From Lachnospiraceae bacterium (GTDB lineage Bacteria > Bacillota > Clostridia > Lachnospirales > Lachnospiraceae), in assembly GCA_015057425.1 (NCBI GenBank), contig SVEL01000001.1, positions 1 to 64,000 of the forward strand: a stretch of DNA of 64,000 bases, read 5' to 3'. The notes under the pieces were generated by a model, which was not told the DNA's origin, made no database searches, and worked only from the letters and a program-made list of their open reading frames with translations. The translations under genes were made by a program, and so were the position numbers. Position 1 is the first letter of the stretch; every line of letters begins with the position of its first letter. Shown here one piece after another: positions 6,274 to 16,948 of this stretch.

Positions 6274-7016
6274 TATAAATTCTCTGCAATACTATAAACA
6301 TATCCGTTTTTGTCCCGTTCTCCTCTGTCTAATATACCGATTTTGTACAACAGGCTGACTACAGACTGTGCCAAATCCCTGTGTATCCCTGCTTCTTTTG
6401 CAAAATCCTTCACATAGAAGCTTTCTCCGAGACCTATCGGAATAAACATAAGATAATCTTCATATCTCTCAATTACTATCTCTTCCTCTACATTTGTGGG
6501 AATTCTGTCGTACCTCGAAGAAACAAGACGTCCTCTTTTCACTCTTGCATCACGTATCTTATACTCTTCAACATCTGTAAAAAGTATTCTGATTTCAAGG
6601 TTTGGATGCTTTAAATAATCAATAATCCTGTAAAGTTCCAAAAACACTTCGTATATATTTCCTTTTCTCGGACTTTTTCGCGGTTTTGAATGTTCTCCCG
6701 TAGTCTCATCAATCAAAATAATCTTTGTTTCCCTTATAAGCGGATGGACTACCGTAACCTTATATTCATCAAGGTAATATTCAAGCTTTGGCCTGAGTTT
6801 GCCCAGATTCTGTGTCTGTATTTCTATAATCCTGTCTCCGTTGTAAATATCTGCAACATAGTTTCCTATTACAACCTCATGCATATCCCTGTCAGGACAA
6901 TAATACAGTTTCAAAACCGCATGCATTGTCTTTTCCGACAATGTGCCTATGCCCATATTTTCCCGTGTTTCACGCAGTACTTTTCTTTTTGCAAGTTCAA
7001 AAGCATCTTTATCCAT
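6273..7016 (-). CDS. Conserved uncharacterised protein after polC
   Basis: I do not recognise a characterised family. The ATG at 7016 lies one base after the polC stop, so it is probably cotranscribed and coupled. I prefer this start over the longer frame that overlaps polC. The middle part has alternating strands with YVADIYNGDRIIEIQTQ, a D...E-x-Q pattern like the core of PD-(D/E)XK nuclease folds, then LRPKLEYYLDEYKVTVVHPL. The end (KEAGIHRDLAQSVVSLLYKI) looks like a winged helix. A nuclease-like role next to the replicase is possible, but this is inference. Confidence 0.8.
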   Translation of the reverse strand: MDKDAFELAKRKVLRETRENMGIGTLSEKTMHAVLKLYYCPDRDMHEVVIGNYVADIYNGDRIIEIQTQNLGKLRPKLEYYLDEYKVTVVHPLIRETKIILIDETTGEHSKPRKSPRKGNIYEVFLELYRIIDYLKHPNLEIRILFTDVEEYKIRDARVKRGRLVSSRYDRIPTNVEEEIVIERYEDYLMFIPIGLGESFYVKDFAKEAGIHRDLAQSVVSLLYKIGILDRGERDKNGYVYSIAENL

Positions 7017-7017
7017 C

Positions 7018-10000
7018 TTAAAATCCCATATCAAACATAGATAACTGACTTGATTCAGGAAGATTTTCAAGTATTCCCAAGTCAACCAGTGTATCCATAA
7101 CTGTTTTACTTACCTTTGTACGCTCTTTAAAATTATCTTTTGATATAAACGGTCCATCCTTAACAGCTTCTACCACCATATCTGCCGCTTTATCACCCAT
7201 ACCTTCTATAGAGCTTAATGCCGGCATAAGTTTTCCGTCAAATATCTGGAATCTGTGTGCTGAAACTCTGTCAAGGTCAATCTTTTCAAATTCAAAACCT
7301 CTGGCATACATTTCCTGAACAATCTTCATGTCCTTCTTTGTATCTTCTTCTTTTTTGGTAAGTTCACCCAAAGCATCTCTTCTATTGTAATCTGCCAGAT
7401 AAAATTCCAGTTTATCTCTACCCTGACACATAATTTCATAATCAAATGCCGAAGCTCTGATACTGAAATATGCCGCATAATATGCCAACGGATAGAATAC
7501 TTTAAAGTATGCAATCCTGTATGCCATCATAACGTACGCAGCCGCATGGGCCTTCGGGAACATATACTGAATCTTTTTACATGACCATATATACCAGTCA
7601 GGTACGTCATGGGCCTGCATTTCTTCTTCCCATTCAGGCTTAAGACCTTTACCTTTACGAACAGATTCCATAATGGTAAATGAAAGTTCTGACTCAAGTC
7701 CCTTACTGATAAGATAAATCATAATATCATCTCGGGTACAGATAGCCGTAGAAATAGTTGCCTTACCTTCCTGAATAAGTGTCTGTGCATTACCAAGCCA
7801 TACGTCTGTACCATGTGACAAACCTGAAATTCTTACAAGGTCAGAGAATGTTTTAGGCTTAGTATCTATAAGCATCTGTATAACAAAATCCGTTCCAAAC
7901 TCCGGAATACCAAGTGAGCCTAACTGGCATCCGCCTATATCCTCCGGTGTTATTCCAAGTGCTGAAGTATTGTCAAACAAAGACATAACCTCCTTATTAT
8001 CAAGAGGAATCTTTTTGGCATCAACACCTGTAAGGTCTTCTAACATTCGAATCATAGTCGGATCATCGTGTCCGAGAATATCTAACTTCAAAAGATTGTG
8101 GTCAATTGAGTGATAATCGAAATGTGTAGTTATTGTCTTTGTGGTCATATCGTTGGCCGGACGTTGTACCGGTGTAAATTCATATATTTCATCACCATAT
8201 GGCAATACAATGATACCGCCTGGATGCTGGCCTGTAGTCCTTCTGACACCTACGCAGCCTTTTACTATACGTTCTATTTCACAGGTTCTCTTAGGCGTAT
8301 TTTTATCTTCATAATAATGCTTAACATATCCAAAAGCCGTCTTATCAGCCAAAGTACCGATAGTTCCTGCTCTGTAAGTCTGTCCTTTACCAAAGATAAC
8401 TTCTGTATATTCATGTGCCTTACTTTGATATTCACCTGAGAAATTAAGGTCGATATCCGGCTCTTTATTCCCCTTAAATCCAAGGAATGTTTCAAAAGGA
8501 ATATCAAATCCGTCTTTTACAAGATTGGCACCGCAGTTCGGACACACTTTATCAGGCATATCACAGCCTGAACCGCCGCCATACGCCTTTACTTCTTCTG
8601 AATCAAAATCACTATAATGACATTCCTTACAATAATAATGAGGACTTAAAGGATTAACCTCTGTGATACCTGACATGGTAGCCACAAAGGATGAACCAAC
8701 CGAACCTCTGGAACCTACCAAATATCCGTCTTCATTGGACTTCCAAACTAACTTTTGGGCAATTATATACATAACGGCATAACCGTTACCGATAATGGAA
8801 TTAAGCTCACGTTCAAGTCTCTCCTCAACTATAGAAGGAAGCTTGTCCCCATACATTGAATGTGCCTTATTGTAACAGATATCTCTAAGCATCTGGTCTG
8901 AATTTTCAATAACAGGTGCTGCCTTTCTTGGTGAAACAGGACAAAGTTTTTCTATCATATCTGCTATTTTATTTGTATTGGTTATAACTACTTCTTCTGC
9001 TTTGTCACTTCCGAGATACTGGAATTCAGCAAGCATTTCTTCTGTTGTTCTAAGGAAAAGCGGTGCCTGATTATCAGCATCATCAAAGCCTTTTCCTGCC
9101 ATAATTACACGTCTGTACACCTCATCCTCAGGATTAAGAAAATGTACGTCACAGGTTGCAACTACAGGCTTATTGAACTTTTCACCAAGCTTTACAATCT
9201 CCCTGTTGATATCTTTAAGCTGTTCCTCCGTTGCCTCACCTTTATCTATCATAAACTGATTGTTTCCGAGAGGCTGTATCTCCAGATAATCATAAAAATT
9301 AACAAGTCTTGCTATTTCTTCATCACTTCGTCCGCTGTATACCGCCTGGTAAAGTTCTCCCGCTTCGCACGCCGAACCAATTATAAGTCCGTCACTGTAC
9401 TTAAGATACTCACTTTTCGGTACTCGGGGATTTCTGTGAAAATACTCTATATGGGATAATGACACAAGTCTGTAAAGATTTCTTCTTCCGGTCTCATTTT
9501 TTGCCAAAATAATAGCATGGTGAGACGGCAGCTTCTTAACCATTTCTGCATCAATTTTAAACTGCTCATCTACCTGATTAAGATTTTCAATGCCTCTTTC
9601 CTTAAGCATTTTTATAAACTTAACAAATATTTCAGCAGTACATCCTGCATCATCAACAGCTCTGTGGTGCTGTAAAAGCTTTATATCAAGTGCCTTTGCA
9701 ACTGTATCAAGCTTATATCTGTTTATATTAGGAAGTAAAATACGTGCGAGAGCAACCGTATCTACATATGTAAATTCATGTGGTAATCCTAACTTTTTCG
9801 CATTATGAATTATAAAACTCATATCAAAGTCAGCATTGTGGGCAACCATAACTGCATCACCCACAAACTCAAGAAACTCCGGTAAAACCTTATCGATAGT
9901 CTCTTCATCCTTAACCATAGAATCATTTATAGTTGTAAGTTCTTCTATCCTGATAGGTATCGGTATCTGCGGATTTACAAATCTGCTGAATTTATCAACA

Positions 10001-11616
10001 ATATTGCCGTTTTGAACTTTTACGGCACCTATTTCGATAATCTTATCATTGGTTGCAGAAAATCCCGTAGTTTCAATATCGAATACTACATATGTATCAT
10101 CAAGACTTTGTCCGTTTGCTTTTGTGACAATTGTCTTAAGGTCATCTACAAGATATGCTTCTACACCGTAAATTACTTTAAAGTTAAACTTGTCCGCATC
10201 AAACTTAAATACGCCTTCAATTTTCTGTAACGCATGGAAAGCATCAGTAAATCCCTGTACACATCCGTGGTCGGTAATTGCAATTGCCTTATGTCCCCAG
10301 GAAATAGCCTGCTTAATGATATCCTTTGCATCTGCTACACCATCCATATCACTCATCTTAGTATGGCAATGTAACTCAACACGCTTATCAATACTTAAGT
10401 CTTCTCTCTTAACGCGGAAATCCTTGGATTTCATAATTCCTGTTATGGAATTAAGGGATACTTCCCTGTCATATGTGTCATATAATGCTATTGCTTTTAT
10501 ACGAATAAATGAGCCTTCTTTTAATCCTGCCGTCACATTTTCCACATCTTCATTTTTAACAAAAAGCTTACCCTTAATCGTATCCGTAAAATCTGTAACA
10601 GAAAATGTTACTATATTTCTTTCATTTCTGATTTCTCTCTTTTCAATTGAAACTACCTGACCGCGAACAATTACTTCACCTGTTTCTTCTGAAACATCAC
10701 AAAGCTTTACTGAATCCCCTTCAAATTCTCTACCATACACAACATCCGGATTATCTGACTTCTGGTAATTATCTCTTCTGTATCCGCCTTTCTTAAAGTC
10801 TCCATAGCTTCCCTTTGAAAACTTATTATCTGTGGCAGATGAATCAGCAGCAGTTTTTGCTGCCGCATTATTAGCCGTGGTATCCTTTTGAGGTGTATTA
10901 TTTGCCGCAATTGTTACATTGGCAGCCTTTGTATCTCCTGCAGCATTTACGTTACCTGCATTGTCAGTACCTGATGCTCCATTACCATTTGTCGCATTTA
11001 CTGCAGTCTCAACAGCATCACTTGCCTTAACTTCTTCATCAAGATTTGCTCTGGCAAATATAGTTCTTGCCATTCGCTTAACAACTTCATCTCTCTGCTT
11101 AGCATACTGGGTATCGCTGTGTTCTTTATAATCCACTTCTACCTTAGCCGGCATATTACATCTTACATTAAAGACTTTATGTAAATAATCTTCTATTTCA
11201 TCTTCAAAACGTCTGCTTACAGAAGTATCCTCAAGGATAATTTTTATAACACCATCTTCCGGAAATTCTATATCGCATTTGCGGAAAACCTGGTACATAA
11301 TCGTATTTGCTTTAGAGATTTCAAGAAGCATACTTTCACGGTATGCTTCATAAAGATTTTTACAATTATACTGAGTAGAAAGTTCAAACTTTTCAATAAT
11401 TTCTACTGAAACGCCTTTACCAAATAATTGCTTTGCTATTTCATTTTCCACTTCATAAAAATATTGTTTATCTATCAATCTGTTTGCCGATAAATATATT
11501 CTGAGTCTTGTTTTAGCAGTATTGGTCGTAATACGTTCAACCATAGTATACGACATAATGCTTTTTAATTCCTGACTCAGCTTTATATCCGGAAAACTTT
11601 CAAAAAAGTTTATCAT
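7018..11616 (-). CDS. polC: DNA polymerase III alpha subunit, PolC type
   Basis: This is the replicative polymerase of Gram-positives with built-in proofreading. Visible parts are an N-terminal region, an OB-fold region around residues 310-400, a PHP domain starting at ELHCHTKMSDMDG (~415), a DnaQ-type exonuclease inserted in PHP starting at FDIETTG (~512), a zinc-binding stretch with CKECHY...CPNCGANL (~992-1030) and the polymerase core with the metal-binding PDIDLNF (~1052). Length 1532 aa is slightly long for the family because of an Ala/Asn/Thr-rich linker at about residues 198-285. The ribosome site is AGAGGAAG. It lies 20 bp downstream of ispG. Confidence 0.97.
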   Translation of the reverse strand: MINFFESFPDIKLSQELKSIMSYTMVERITTNTAKTRLRIYLSANRLIDKQYFYEVENEIAKQLFGKGVSVEIIEKFELSTQYNCKNLYEAYRESMLLEISKANTIMYQVFRKCDIEFPEDGVIKIILEDTSVSRRFEDEIEDYLHKVFNVRCNMPAKVEVDYKEHSDTQYAKQRDEVVKRMARTIFARANLDEEVKASDAVETAVNATNGNGASGTDNAGNVNAAGDTKAANVTIAANNTPQKDTTANNAAAKTAADSSATDNKFSKGSYGDFKKGGYRRDNYQKSDNPDVVYGREFEGDSVKLCDVSEETGEVIVRGQVVSIEKREIRNERNIVTFSVTDFTDTIKGKLFVKNEDVENVTAGLKEGSFIRIKAIALYDTYDREVSLNSITGIMKSKDFRVKREDLSIDKRVELHCHTKMSDMDGVADAKDIIKQAISWGHKAIAITDHGCVQGFTDAFHALQKIEGVFKFDADKFNFKVIYGVEAYLVDDLKTIVTKANGQSLDDTYVVFDIETTGFSATNDKIIEIGAVKVQNGNIVDKFSRFVNPQIPIPIRIEELTTINDSMVKDEETIDKVLPEFLEFVGDAVMVAHNADFDMSFIIHNAKKLGLPHEFTYVDTVALARILLPNINRYKLDTVAKALDIKLLQHHRAVDDAGCTAEIFVKFIKMLKERGIENLNQVDEQFKIDAEMVKKLPSHHAIILAKNETGRRNLYRLVSLSHIEYFHRNPRVPKSEYLKYSDGLIIGSACEAGELYQAVYSGRSDEEIARLVNFYDYLEIQPLGNNQFMIDKGEATEEQLKDINREIVKLGEKFNKPVVATCDVHFLNPEDEVYRRVIMAGKGFDDADNQAPLFLRTTEEMLAEFQYLGSDKAEEVVITNTNKIADMIEKLCPVSPRKAAPVIENSDQMLRDICYNKAHSMYGDKLPSIVEERLERELNSIIGNGYAVMYIIAQKLVWKSNEDGYLVGSRGSVGSSFVATMSGITEVNPLSPHYYCKECHYSDFDSEEVKAYGGGSGCDMPDKVCPNCGANLVKDGFDIPFETFLGFKGNKEPDIDLNFSGEYQSKAHEYTEVIFGKGQTYRAGTIGTLADKTAFGYVKHYYEDKNTPKRTCEIERIVKGCVGVRRTTGQHPGGIIVLPYGDEIYEFTPVQRPANDMTTKTITTHFDYHSIDHNLLKLDILGHDDPTMIRMLEDLTGVDAKKIPLDNKEVMSLFDNTSALGITPEDIGGCQLGSLGIPEFGTDFVIQMLIDTKPKTFSDLVRISGLSHGTDVWLGNAQTLIQEGKATISTAICTRDDIMIYLISKGLESELSFTIMESVRKGKGLKPEWEEEMQAHDVPDWYIWSCKKIQYMFPKAHAAAYVMMAYRIAYFKVFYPLAYYAAYFSIRASAFDYEIMCQGRDKLEFYLADYNRRDALGELTKKEEDTKKDMKIVQEMYARGFEFEKIDLDRVSAHRFQIFDGKLMPALSSIEGMGDKAADMVVEAVKDGPFISKDNFKERTKVSKTVMDTLVDLGILENLPESSQLSMFDMGF

Positions 11617-11636
11617 CTAATCTTCCTCTCCGGTTA

Positions 11637-12701
11637 TTACTGACTTTTTGCCGGCCAATTATCAAGTTCCGCTTTTAATGAACTAAGAAGTTCACTTTCA
11701 GGTACCTTCTTAATAATTTCTCCCTTTTTTATTACCAGACCTTCGCCTTTGCCTCCTGCTATTCCAAGGTCAGCCTCTCTTGCTTCTCCCGGTCCGTTAA
11801 CTACACATCCCATAACCGCAACCTTTATATCTAAATCATAGTTGTCAGTCATTTTCTCTACTTCATTTGCAAGTGAAATAAGGTCGATACTTGTTCTTCC
11901 GCACGTCGGACATGATACTACTGTTATTCCGCCTTTCTTAAGACCAAGTGTCTTAAGTATCATCTTGGCTGTTCTGATTTCTTCAACCGGTGCACCGGTA
12001 AGTGAAACTCTTATAGTATCACCAATTCCCTGGCCAAGTATTATACCAAGTCCCACTGAAGACTTTATGTTTCCTGAATACAAAGTTCCTGACTCTGTTA
12101 TACCTACATGTAAAGGATAGTTTGTTTCCTTTGCAATAAGTTCGTGAGCTTTTATACACATAAGAACATCTGAGGACTTTATACTTATAACGATATTGTC
12201 ATATCCCATTTCTTCTATGATTCTTACTTTGTCAAGAGCACTTTCAACTATACCTTCAGCTGTTACCCTTCCGTACTTTTCTATGATATTCTTCTCTAAA
12301 GAGCCACTGTTTACACCAACTCTTATAGGAACACCATATTCCTTTGCCTTATCAACTACTGCCTTAACCTTATCGGCACTTCCGATATTGCCCGGATTAA
12401 TTCTTATCTTATCCGCACCATTTTCAATAGCTGCAATAGCAAGTTTATAATCAAAATGTATATCTGCAACAAGTGGAATATTTATCTGCTTCTTGATTTC
12501 TTTCAATGCAAGAGCTGCTTCCATATCCGGAACTGCGCATCTGATAATATCACAACCGGCAGCTTCAAGTTCAAGAATCTGCTTTACAGTGGCAGCTACA
12601 TCATGAGTTTTTGTATTTGTCATTGACTGAATAAGAATAGGATTACCGCCACCTATAACTTTATCGCCGATTTTAATTACTTTTGTATTATCTCTATACA
12701 T
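11637..12701 (-). CDS. ispG: 4-hydroxy-3-methylbut-2-enyl diphosphate synthase
   Basis: IspG is the penultimate step of the MEP isoprenoid pathway. It reduces methylerythritol cyclodiphosphate to HMBPP with a [4Fe-4S] cluster. The cluster ligands are visible: SCPTCGRTS (~262) and [11 protein letters not shown] (~296). The N-terminal TIM-barrel part includes [11 protein letters not shown] and RINPGNIG. Length 354 aa is typical of the short bacterial form. With dxr, uppS and cdsA it forms an isoprenoid and lipid carrier block. Confidence 0.97.
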   Translation of the reverse strand: MYRDNTKVIKIGDKVIGGGNPILIQSMTNTKTHDVAATVKQILELEAAGCDIIRCAVPDMEAALALKEIKKQINIPLVADIHFDYKLAIAAIENGADKIRINPGNIGSADKVKAVVDKAKEYGVPIRVGVNSGSLEKNIIEKYGRVTAEGIVESALDKVRIIEEMGYDNIVISIKSSDVLMCIKAHELIAKETNYPLHVGITESGTLYSGNIKSSVGLGIILGQGIGDTIRVSLTGAPVEEIRTAKMILKTLGLKKGGITVVSCPTCGRTSIDLISLANEVEKMTDNYDLDIKVAVMGCVVNGPGEAREADLGIAGGKGEGLVIKKGEIIKKVPESELLSSLKAELDNWPAKSQ

Positions 12702-12724
12702 TTTTACATTCCTTTCGTAATGAT

Positions 12725-14074
12725 TTAGTTAAATAATGACCAGATATCGTGGAAAAGCACATATACAGCAAGTGCCATAATAAGAAGCATACCTACAATG
12801 TGTACGATACCTTCCTTTTTCTTATCTATAGGCTTTCTTCTTACAGCTTCAATTACAAGGAACATTAATCTTCCGCCGTCAAGTCCCGGTATTGGTAAAA
12901 GATTCATAACACCAAGATTTGCACTAATCATAGTTACAAGATTAGCAAAATTTAAAAATACATATAATGCTCCGTCTGCTTTACTTTGTTCATAAGTATC
13001 ATCAATAATTTCAGCTATGCCTACAGGGCCGGAAAGATCATTAACTGATGCCTGCCCCTTAAATAACATACCTAAACTTTCAAATACTGTTTCAATCTGG
13101 AAAATCACTTCATTAAAACTATATTTTATAGTAGCAAGCGGTCCTACTTTTTCTCTTACATTATATGAATTGTATACGAATCCCACATTGTAATATACGC
13201 CTGCATATTTCGGATTGACCGTAACATCAAAAGTTTCTTTATTATCTCCTTCACCACGCTCAAGGGATATAACTACGCTTTCAGCAGTCATAGGATTTGA
13301 ATTAAAGTACTGTTCAAGTTCTGCTGCAGAACCTATCTTTGTACCATTTACTGCTACTATAATATCCCCTACTTTTGCCTTAGTTTCTGCAAGTGCGCCG
13401 TCTTTTACAATACTTCCAATGGCTGCCTTTTCATCAGATACCATATATGAAAAACCTACAAGATACTGTTCTGTCTTAACAGGCTTAATGGTTGTAGAAT
13501 ATTCTTTGCCATCTCTTTCGTATTTTATCTTTATAGGCTTTTCACTGTTAATAGGGTCTGTAATTTCTTTAAGATATATTTCACGACCGAAATTTATATT
13601 TTCTCCGTCAAACTTTGTGATTATATCACCTGCCATAAGCCCTGCTTCAGCTGCAGGTGATTTTTCATCAACCTTATAAACTTCTGCCTTATCAATTCCT
13701 ATAAAGCCTATAACAATAACAGCAAAAACAAATGCAAGTATAAAGTTAAATATCGGTCCTGCTGCTACTACCGCAATCCTTGCCCACACTGATTTACTTT
13801 CAAATGATTCATTATAATCAAGTTCTTCTAACTTTTCATCATCTGTCTGTTCATCTTCAAAGCCCTGCATTCTGCAGTAACCGCCAAACGGCAACAGCTT
13901 AATGGCATATTTCGTACTCTTTCTTTCGAAAGAAAATATCGTAGGTCCCATGCCTATAGCAAATTCAATAACTCTTATCCCATTTCTTCTTGCTATTACA
14001 AAATGTCCGAACTCATGTATAAACACAAGTATACCAAACATAATTATAGCTGCAACTATACTTACCCAGCTCAT
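12725..14074 (-). CDS. rseP: RseP-type site-2 zinc metalloprotease
   Basis: This intramembrane protease cleaves anti-sigma factors and signal peptide remnants. The zinc motif HEFGH lies in the first helix (~20-24), and the second motif [12 protein letters not shown] provides the Asp ligand near residue 399. Two PDZ-like domains (about residues 120-280) separate them, one containing the [14 protein letters not shown] stretch. Length 449 aa is typical. It starts directly after the dxr stop; the dxr-rseP pairing is common in Firmicutes. Confidence 0.96.
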   Translation of the reverse strand: MSWVSIVAAIIMFGILVFIHEFGHFVIARRNGIRVIEFAIGMGPTIFSFERKSTKYAIKLLPFGGYCRMQGFEDEQTDDEKLEELDYNESFESKSVWARIAVVAAGPIFNFILAFVFAVIVIGFIGIDKAEVYKVDEKSPAAEAGLMAGDIITKFDGENINFGREIYLKEITDPINSEKPIKIKYERDGKEYSTTIKPVKTEQYLVGFSYMVSDEKAAIGSIVKDGALAETKAKVGDIIVAVNGTKIGSAAELEQYFNSNPMTAESVVISLERGEGDNKETFDVTVNPKYAGVYYNVGFVYNSYNVREKVGPLATIKYSFNEVIFQIETVFESLGMLFKGQASVNDLSGPVGIAEIIDDTYEQSKADGALYVFLNFANLVTMISANLGVMNLLPIPGLDGGRLMFLVIEAVRRKPIDKKKEGIVHIVGMLLIMALAVYVLFHDIWSLFN

Positions 14075-14075
14075 T

Positions 14076-15212
14076 TTACACCTCTATCGTTTCATATACC
14101 CAACTTTCAGTTTCAAGAATCTGTGCAACTGTTGGATTTTCAATAACCTTATGAAGTCCCATAAGTTTTTCGATTGTCTCATCAATATCAAGAAATCCGA
14201 TTTTTCTGTCAAGAAACAGTGCCACCGCTTTTTCATTAGCCGCATTAAATACTGTAGGCATTGTTCCTCCTATACGTCCGGCCTTATATGCCATTGCAAG
14301 TCCTTTAAAGTTATTTAAATCCGGTTCTTCAAAAGATATCTGACGTAATGCAGCAAAATCAACCTTTGGCGTATCCATAGGTCGTCTGTCAGGAAATGTC
14401 AATGCATACTGAATCGGAAGCTTCATATCCGGCACACCTAATTGTGCCATAATACCGCCGTCAACAAACTCAACCATAGAATGAATCAGACTTTGCGGTT
14501 GTACAACAACTGCTATTTTGTCAAAATCAACATCAAATAACCACTTTGCTTCTATTACTTCCAAACCTTTATTTACCATTGTAGCTGAATCGATGGTGAT
14601 TTTTCTTCCCATGGACCAGTTCGGATGCTTAAGTGCATCTTCAACTTTGATATCCTTCATCTGCTCTCTCGTTCTTCCTCTGAACGGACCACCTGATGCA
14701 GTTAATATTATTTTGCTTATTCTGTCGTGATTTTCGCCATGTAATGATTGAAAAATCGCACTATGTTCACTGTCAACAGGGTAAATATTTACCCCTTTTT
14801 CTTTTGCCAGCGGCATAATAATATGTCCTGCCGTTACAAGTGTTTCCTTATTGGCAAGTGCAATGTCCTTACCATTTTCAATAGCAGCAATTGTAGGCTT
14901 TATGCCTATCATACCTACTACTGCCGTAAGAACCACGTCAACAGACGGCATAACTGCTATTTCTATAAGTCCTTCCATTCCTGCAAGAACCTTCATATCT
15001 GTATCTTTAAGTCTTTCCTTTAATTCCTTTGCTGCATTTTCATTATAAAGGCACACAACCTGTGGCTTAAACTCTCTTGCCTGTTTTTCAATTAAGTCAA
15101 CGTTGCTGCCTGCCGCAAGGGCATCTATAACAAAATCATCATTACATCTGACTATATCAAGTGTCTGTGTTCCGATTGAACCTGTGGAACCTAATACTGC
15201 AATATGTTTCAT
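14076..15212 (-). CDS. dxr: 1-deoxy-D-xylulose 5-phosphate reductoisomerase
   Basis: Dxr converts DXP to MEP using NADPH and a divalent metal, the committed step of the MEP pathway. The N-terminal GSTGSIGTQTLDI is the NADPH-binding loop, ANKETLVTAG and PVDSEHSAI carry metal and substrate residues, and HPNWSMGRKITIDSATMVNKGLE is intact across the catalytic domain. Length 378 aa is normal. Confidence 0.97.
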   Translation of the reverse strand: MKHIAVLGSTGSIGTQTLDIVRCNDDFVIDALAAGSNVDLIEKQAREFKPQVVCLYNENAAKELKERLKDTDMKVLAGMEGLIEIAVMPSVDVVLTAVVGMIGIKPTIAAIENGKDIALANKETLVTAGHIIMPLAKEKGVNIYPVDSEHSAIFQSLHGENHDRISKIILTASGGPFRGRTREQMKDIKVEDALKHPNWSMGRKITIDSATMVNKGLEVIEAKWLFDVDFDKIAVVVQPQSLIHSMVEFVDGGIMAQLGVPDMKLPIQYALTFPDRRPMDTPKVDFAALRQISFEEPDLNNFKGLAMAYKAGRIGGTMPTVFNAANEKAVALFLDRKIGFLDIDETIEKLMGLHKVIENPTVAQILETESWVYETIEV

Positions 15213-15247
15213 GTTGTACCTCCGATATAATTATCCTGATTAAATAC

Positions 15248-16090
15248 TTATCCGAAATAGTTCTTTCCTAAAAATACAAGAAAATAATATACTACCGGTG
15301 CTGTAAATAATATGCTGTCAAATCTGTCCAATATTCCACCGTGACCCGGTATAAGCTTTCCAAAATCCTTAATTCCATAATTTCTCTTAATTGCTGACGC
15401 CGCAAGGTCTCCTACCATGGAAATCAATGCACCTGCTGCGCTGATAAGTGCAAATACAAGCATTGTATCCTTTATTCCGACTACCTGGTTTCTTACAATG
15501 TATCCGTACAATGCACCAATTGCGGCTGCCCCGATAACTCCTCCTACTGCTCCTTCTATGGACTTCTTAGGACTTAAAACAGGTGCCATTTTATGCTTAC
15601 CGAGTGTTACTCCCGTAAGATATGCGCATGTATCACATCCCCATGCACATATGAAAATAAGCCATACAGTATATATACCGCTTTCACTTGCTCTTACACT
15701 ATAAACAAATGACATCATAACCGACACATATATAACTCCAAATATAAGCATCATCATTTCTTCAGTCTTATACGCCGGAAATGAAAATACATATGCAGCC
15801 AGGATTACAAGTGTGTATAAAACAATAAACATACCTAAATGTTCATATCCCGTAAATCTTACCATAATAAATAAAACTACCGTACCGACATACCCCAGAA
15901 TGGATAGCTTTTTTGCATTGATACCGACTACCTTATATATCTCGGCAAGCCCGATTAATGATGCGAGCATAATTGCTATAAAACATACATCTGCACCGAT
16001 AATAACTGTTAAAAGTATAATTGCAACAAGTAAAACTCCGCTTATTGCTCTTGTTAAAAATGATTTGTTCATTAAATTCTTAATTGCCAT
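15248..16090 (-). CDS. cdsA: Phosphatidate cytidylyltransferase
   Basis: CdsA makes CDP-diacylglycerol from phosphatidic acid and CTP at the membrane. The protein has about eight hydrophobic segments and the family signature near the C-terminus: GDLAASAIKRNYGIKDFG followed by IPGHGGILDRFDS. Length 280 aa is typical. It lies between uppS and dxr, the usual Firmicutes order. Confidence 0.96.
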   Translation of the reverse strand: MAIKNLMNKSFLTRAISGVLLVAIILLTVIIGADVCFIAIMLASLIGLAEIYKVVGINAKKLSILGYVGTVVLFIMVRFTGYEHLGMFIVLYTLVILAAYVFSFPAYKTEEMMMLIFGVIYVSVMMSFVYSVRASESGIYTVWLIFICAWGCDTCAYLTGVTLGKHKMAPVLSPKKSIEGAVGGVIGAAAIGALYGYIVRNQVVGIKDTMLVFALISAAGALISMVGDLAASAIKRNYGIKDFGKLIPGHGGILDRFDSILFTAPVVYYFLVFLGKNYFG

Positions 16091-16119
16091 AGTTCACCTT
16101 TTCCTTAAACGTTATAGTT

Positions 16120-16851
16120 TTACTTAATTCCGCCGTATCTTCTTTCTCTTCCGTTGTACTTTACGATTGCATTAATAAGCTCTTCTTTGTTAAAATCAGG
16201 CCATAAAACATCTGTAAAGTAAAATTCCGTATATGCCAACTGCCAAAGAAGATAATTGGATAATCTTTCTTCTCCGCTGGTTCTTATAAGCAAATCCGGA
16301 TCCGGCATTCCTTTAGTATCAAGGTATTCTTCAAACTTCTTTTCATCTATATCTTCCGACTTTACGTCGCCATTTTCTATTTCTTTTGCCATCTTTTTCA
16401 TGGCTCTTACCATTTCATCTCTGCTTCCGTAATTAAGCGCAATGGTAAATGTTATTCTGTCATACTGTTCACTTATTCTTTCAAGTTCTTCAATCTTGTC
16501 GACAAGGTCTTTTCTCAAGGCTGACTTGTCTCCTATAACTCTTATTCTTACTCTGTTCTTTTCTGACTTTTCTATACAATTTGTAAGATAATTTCCAAGT
16601 AAATCCATAAGGGTATCTACTTCTTCTTTAGGTCTCTTCCAGTTTTCCGTAGAAAATGCATATACTGTAAGATATTTTATTCCAAGGTCTGCCGCATCTT
16701 CTATAATCTGTTCTACTACAGCCGCACCCTTTTTATGACCTGCTGTTCTTGGCAACAATCTTTTCTTAGCCCATCTTCCGTTTCCATCCATTATAATAGC
16801 AACATGGTTTGGTATATTTAAATTTTCTGTATCAACTGAATTTTTTGCCAT
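16120..16851 (-). CDS. uppS: Undecaprenyl diphosphate synthase (cis-prenyltransferase)
   Basis: UppS makes the C55 lipid carrier for peptidoglycan from FPP and IPP. The catalytic MDGNGRWAKKR is near the N-terminus, YAFSTENWKRP follows, and LLIRTSGEERLSNYLLWQ and the ELYF-like YTEFYFTDVLWPDF are intact. I chose the ATG at 16851 (MAKNSVD); a longer frame to 16902 would translate the intergenic hairpin. The ribosome site is AGAGGA. Confidence 0.96.
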   Translation of the reverse strand: MAKNSVDTENLNIPNHVAIIMDGNGRWAKKRLLPRTAGHKKGAAVVEQIIEDAADLGIKYLTVYAFSTENWKRPKEEVDTLMDLLGNYLTNCIEKSEKNRVRIRVIGDKSALRKDLVDKIEELERISEQYDRITFTIALNYGSRDEMVRAMKKMAKEIENGDVKSEDIDEKKFEEYLDTKGMPDPDLLIRTSGEERLSNYLLWQLAYTEFYFTDVLWPDFNKEELINAIVKYNGRERRYGGIK

Positions 16852-16877
16852 AATTTTACATCCTCTTACCTTATTAT

Positions 16878-16913
16878 AAGAGGCCACAGTGCCAAAGCAC
16901 ACAGCGGCCTCTT
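16878..16913 (-). other. Strong hairpin between frr and uppS
   Basis: AAGAGGCC pairs with GGCCTCTT and GTGC with GCAC around a small loop. On the minus strand it is followed by ATAATAAGG rather than a U-run, so it is probably a processing or pausing element, or a weak terminator, between frr and uppS. Confidence 0.5.
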
Positions 16914-16948
16914 TAACTTTTCCTTATAAAATCGCAGAAATCTAACGA

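Noticed and set aside
10190-10660. Plus-strand 156-aa frame inside polC
   Set aside because: It is antisense to well-conserved polC domains, has no ribosome site and no family features.
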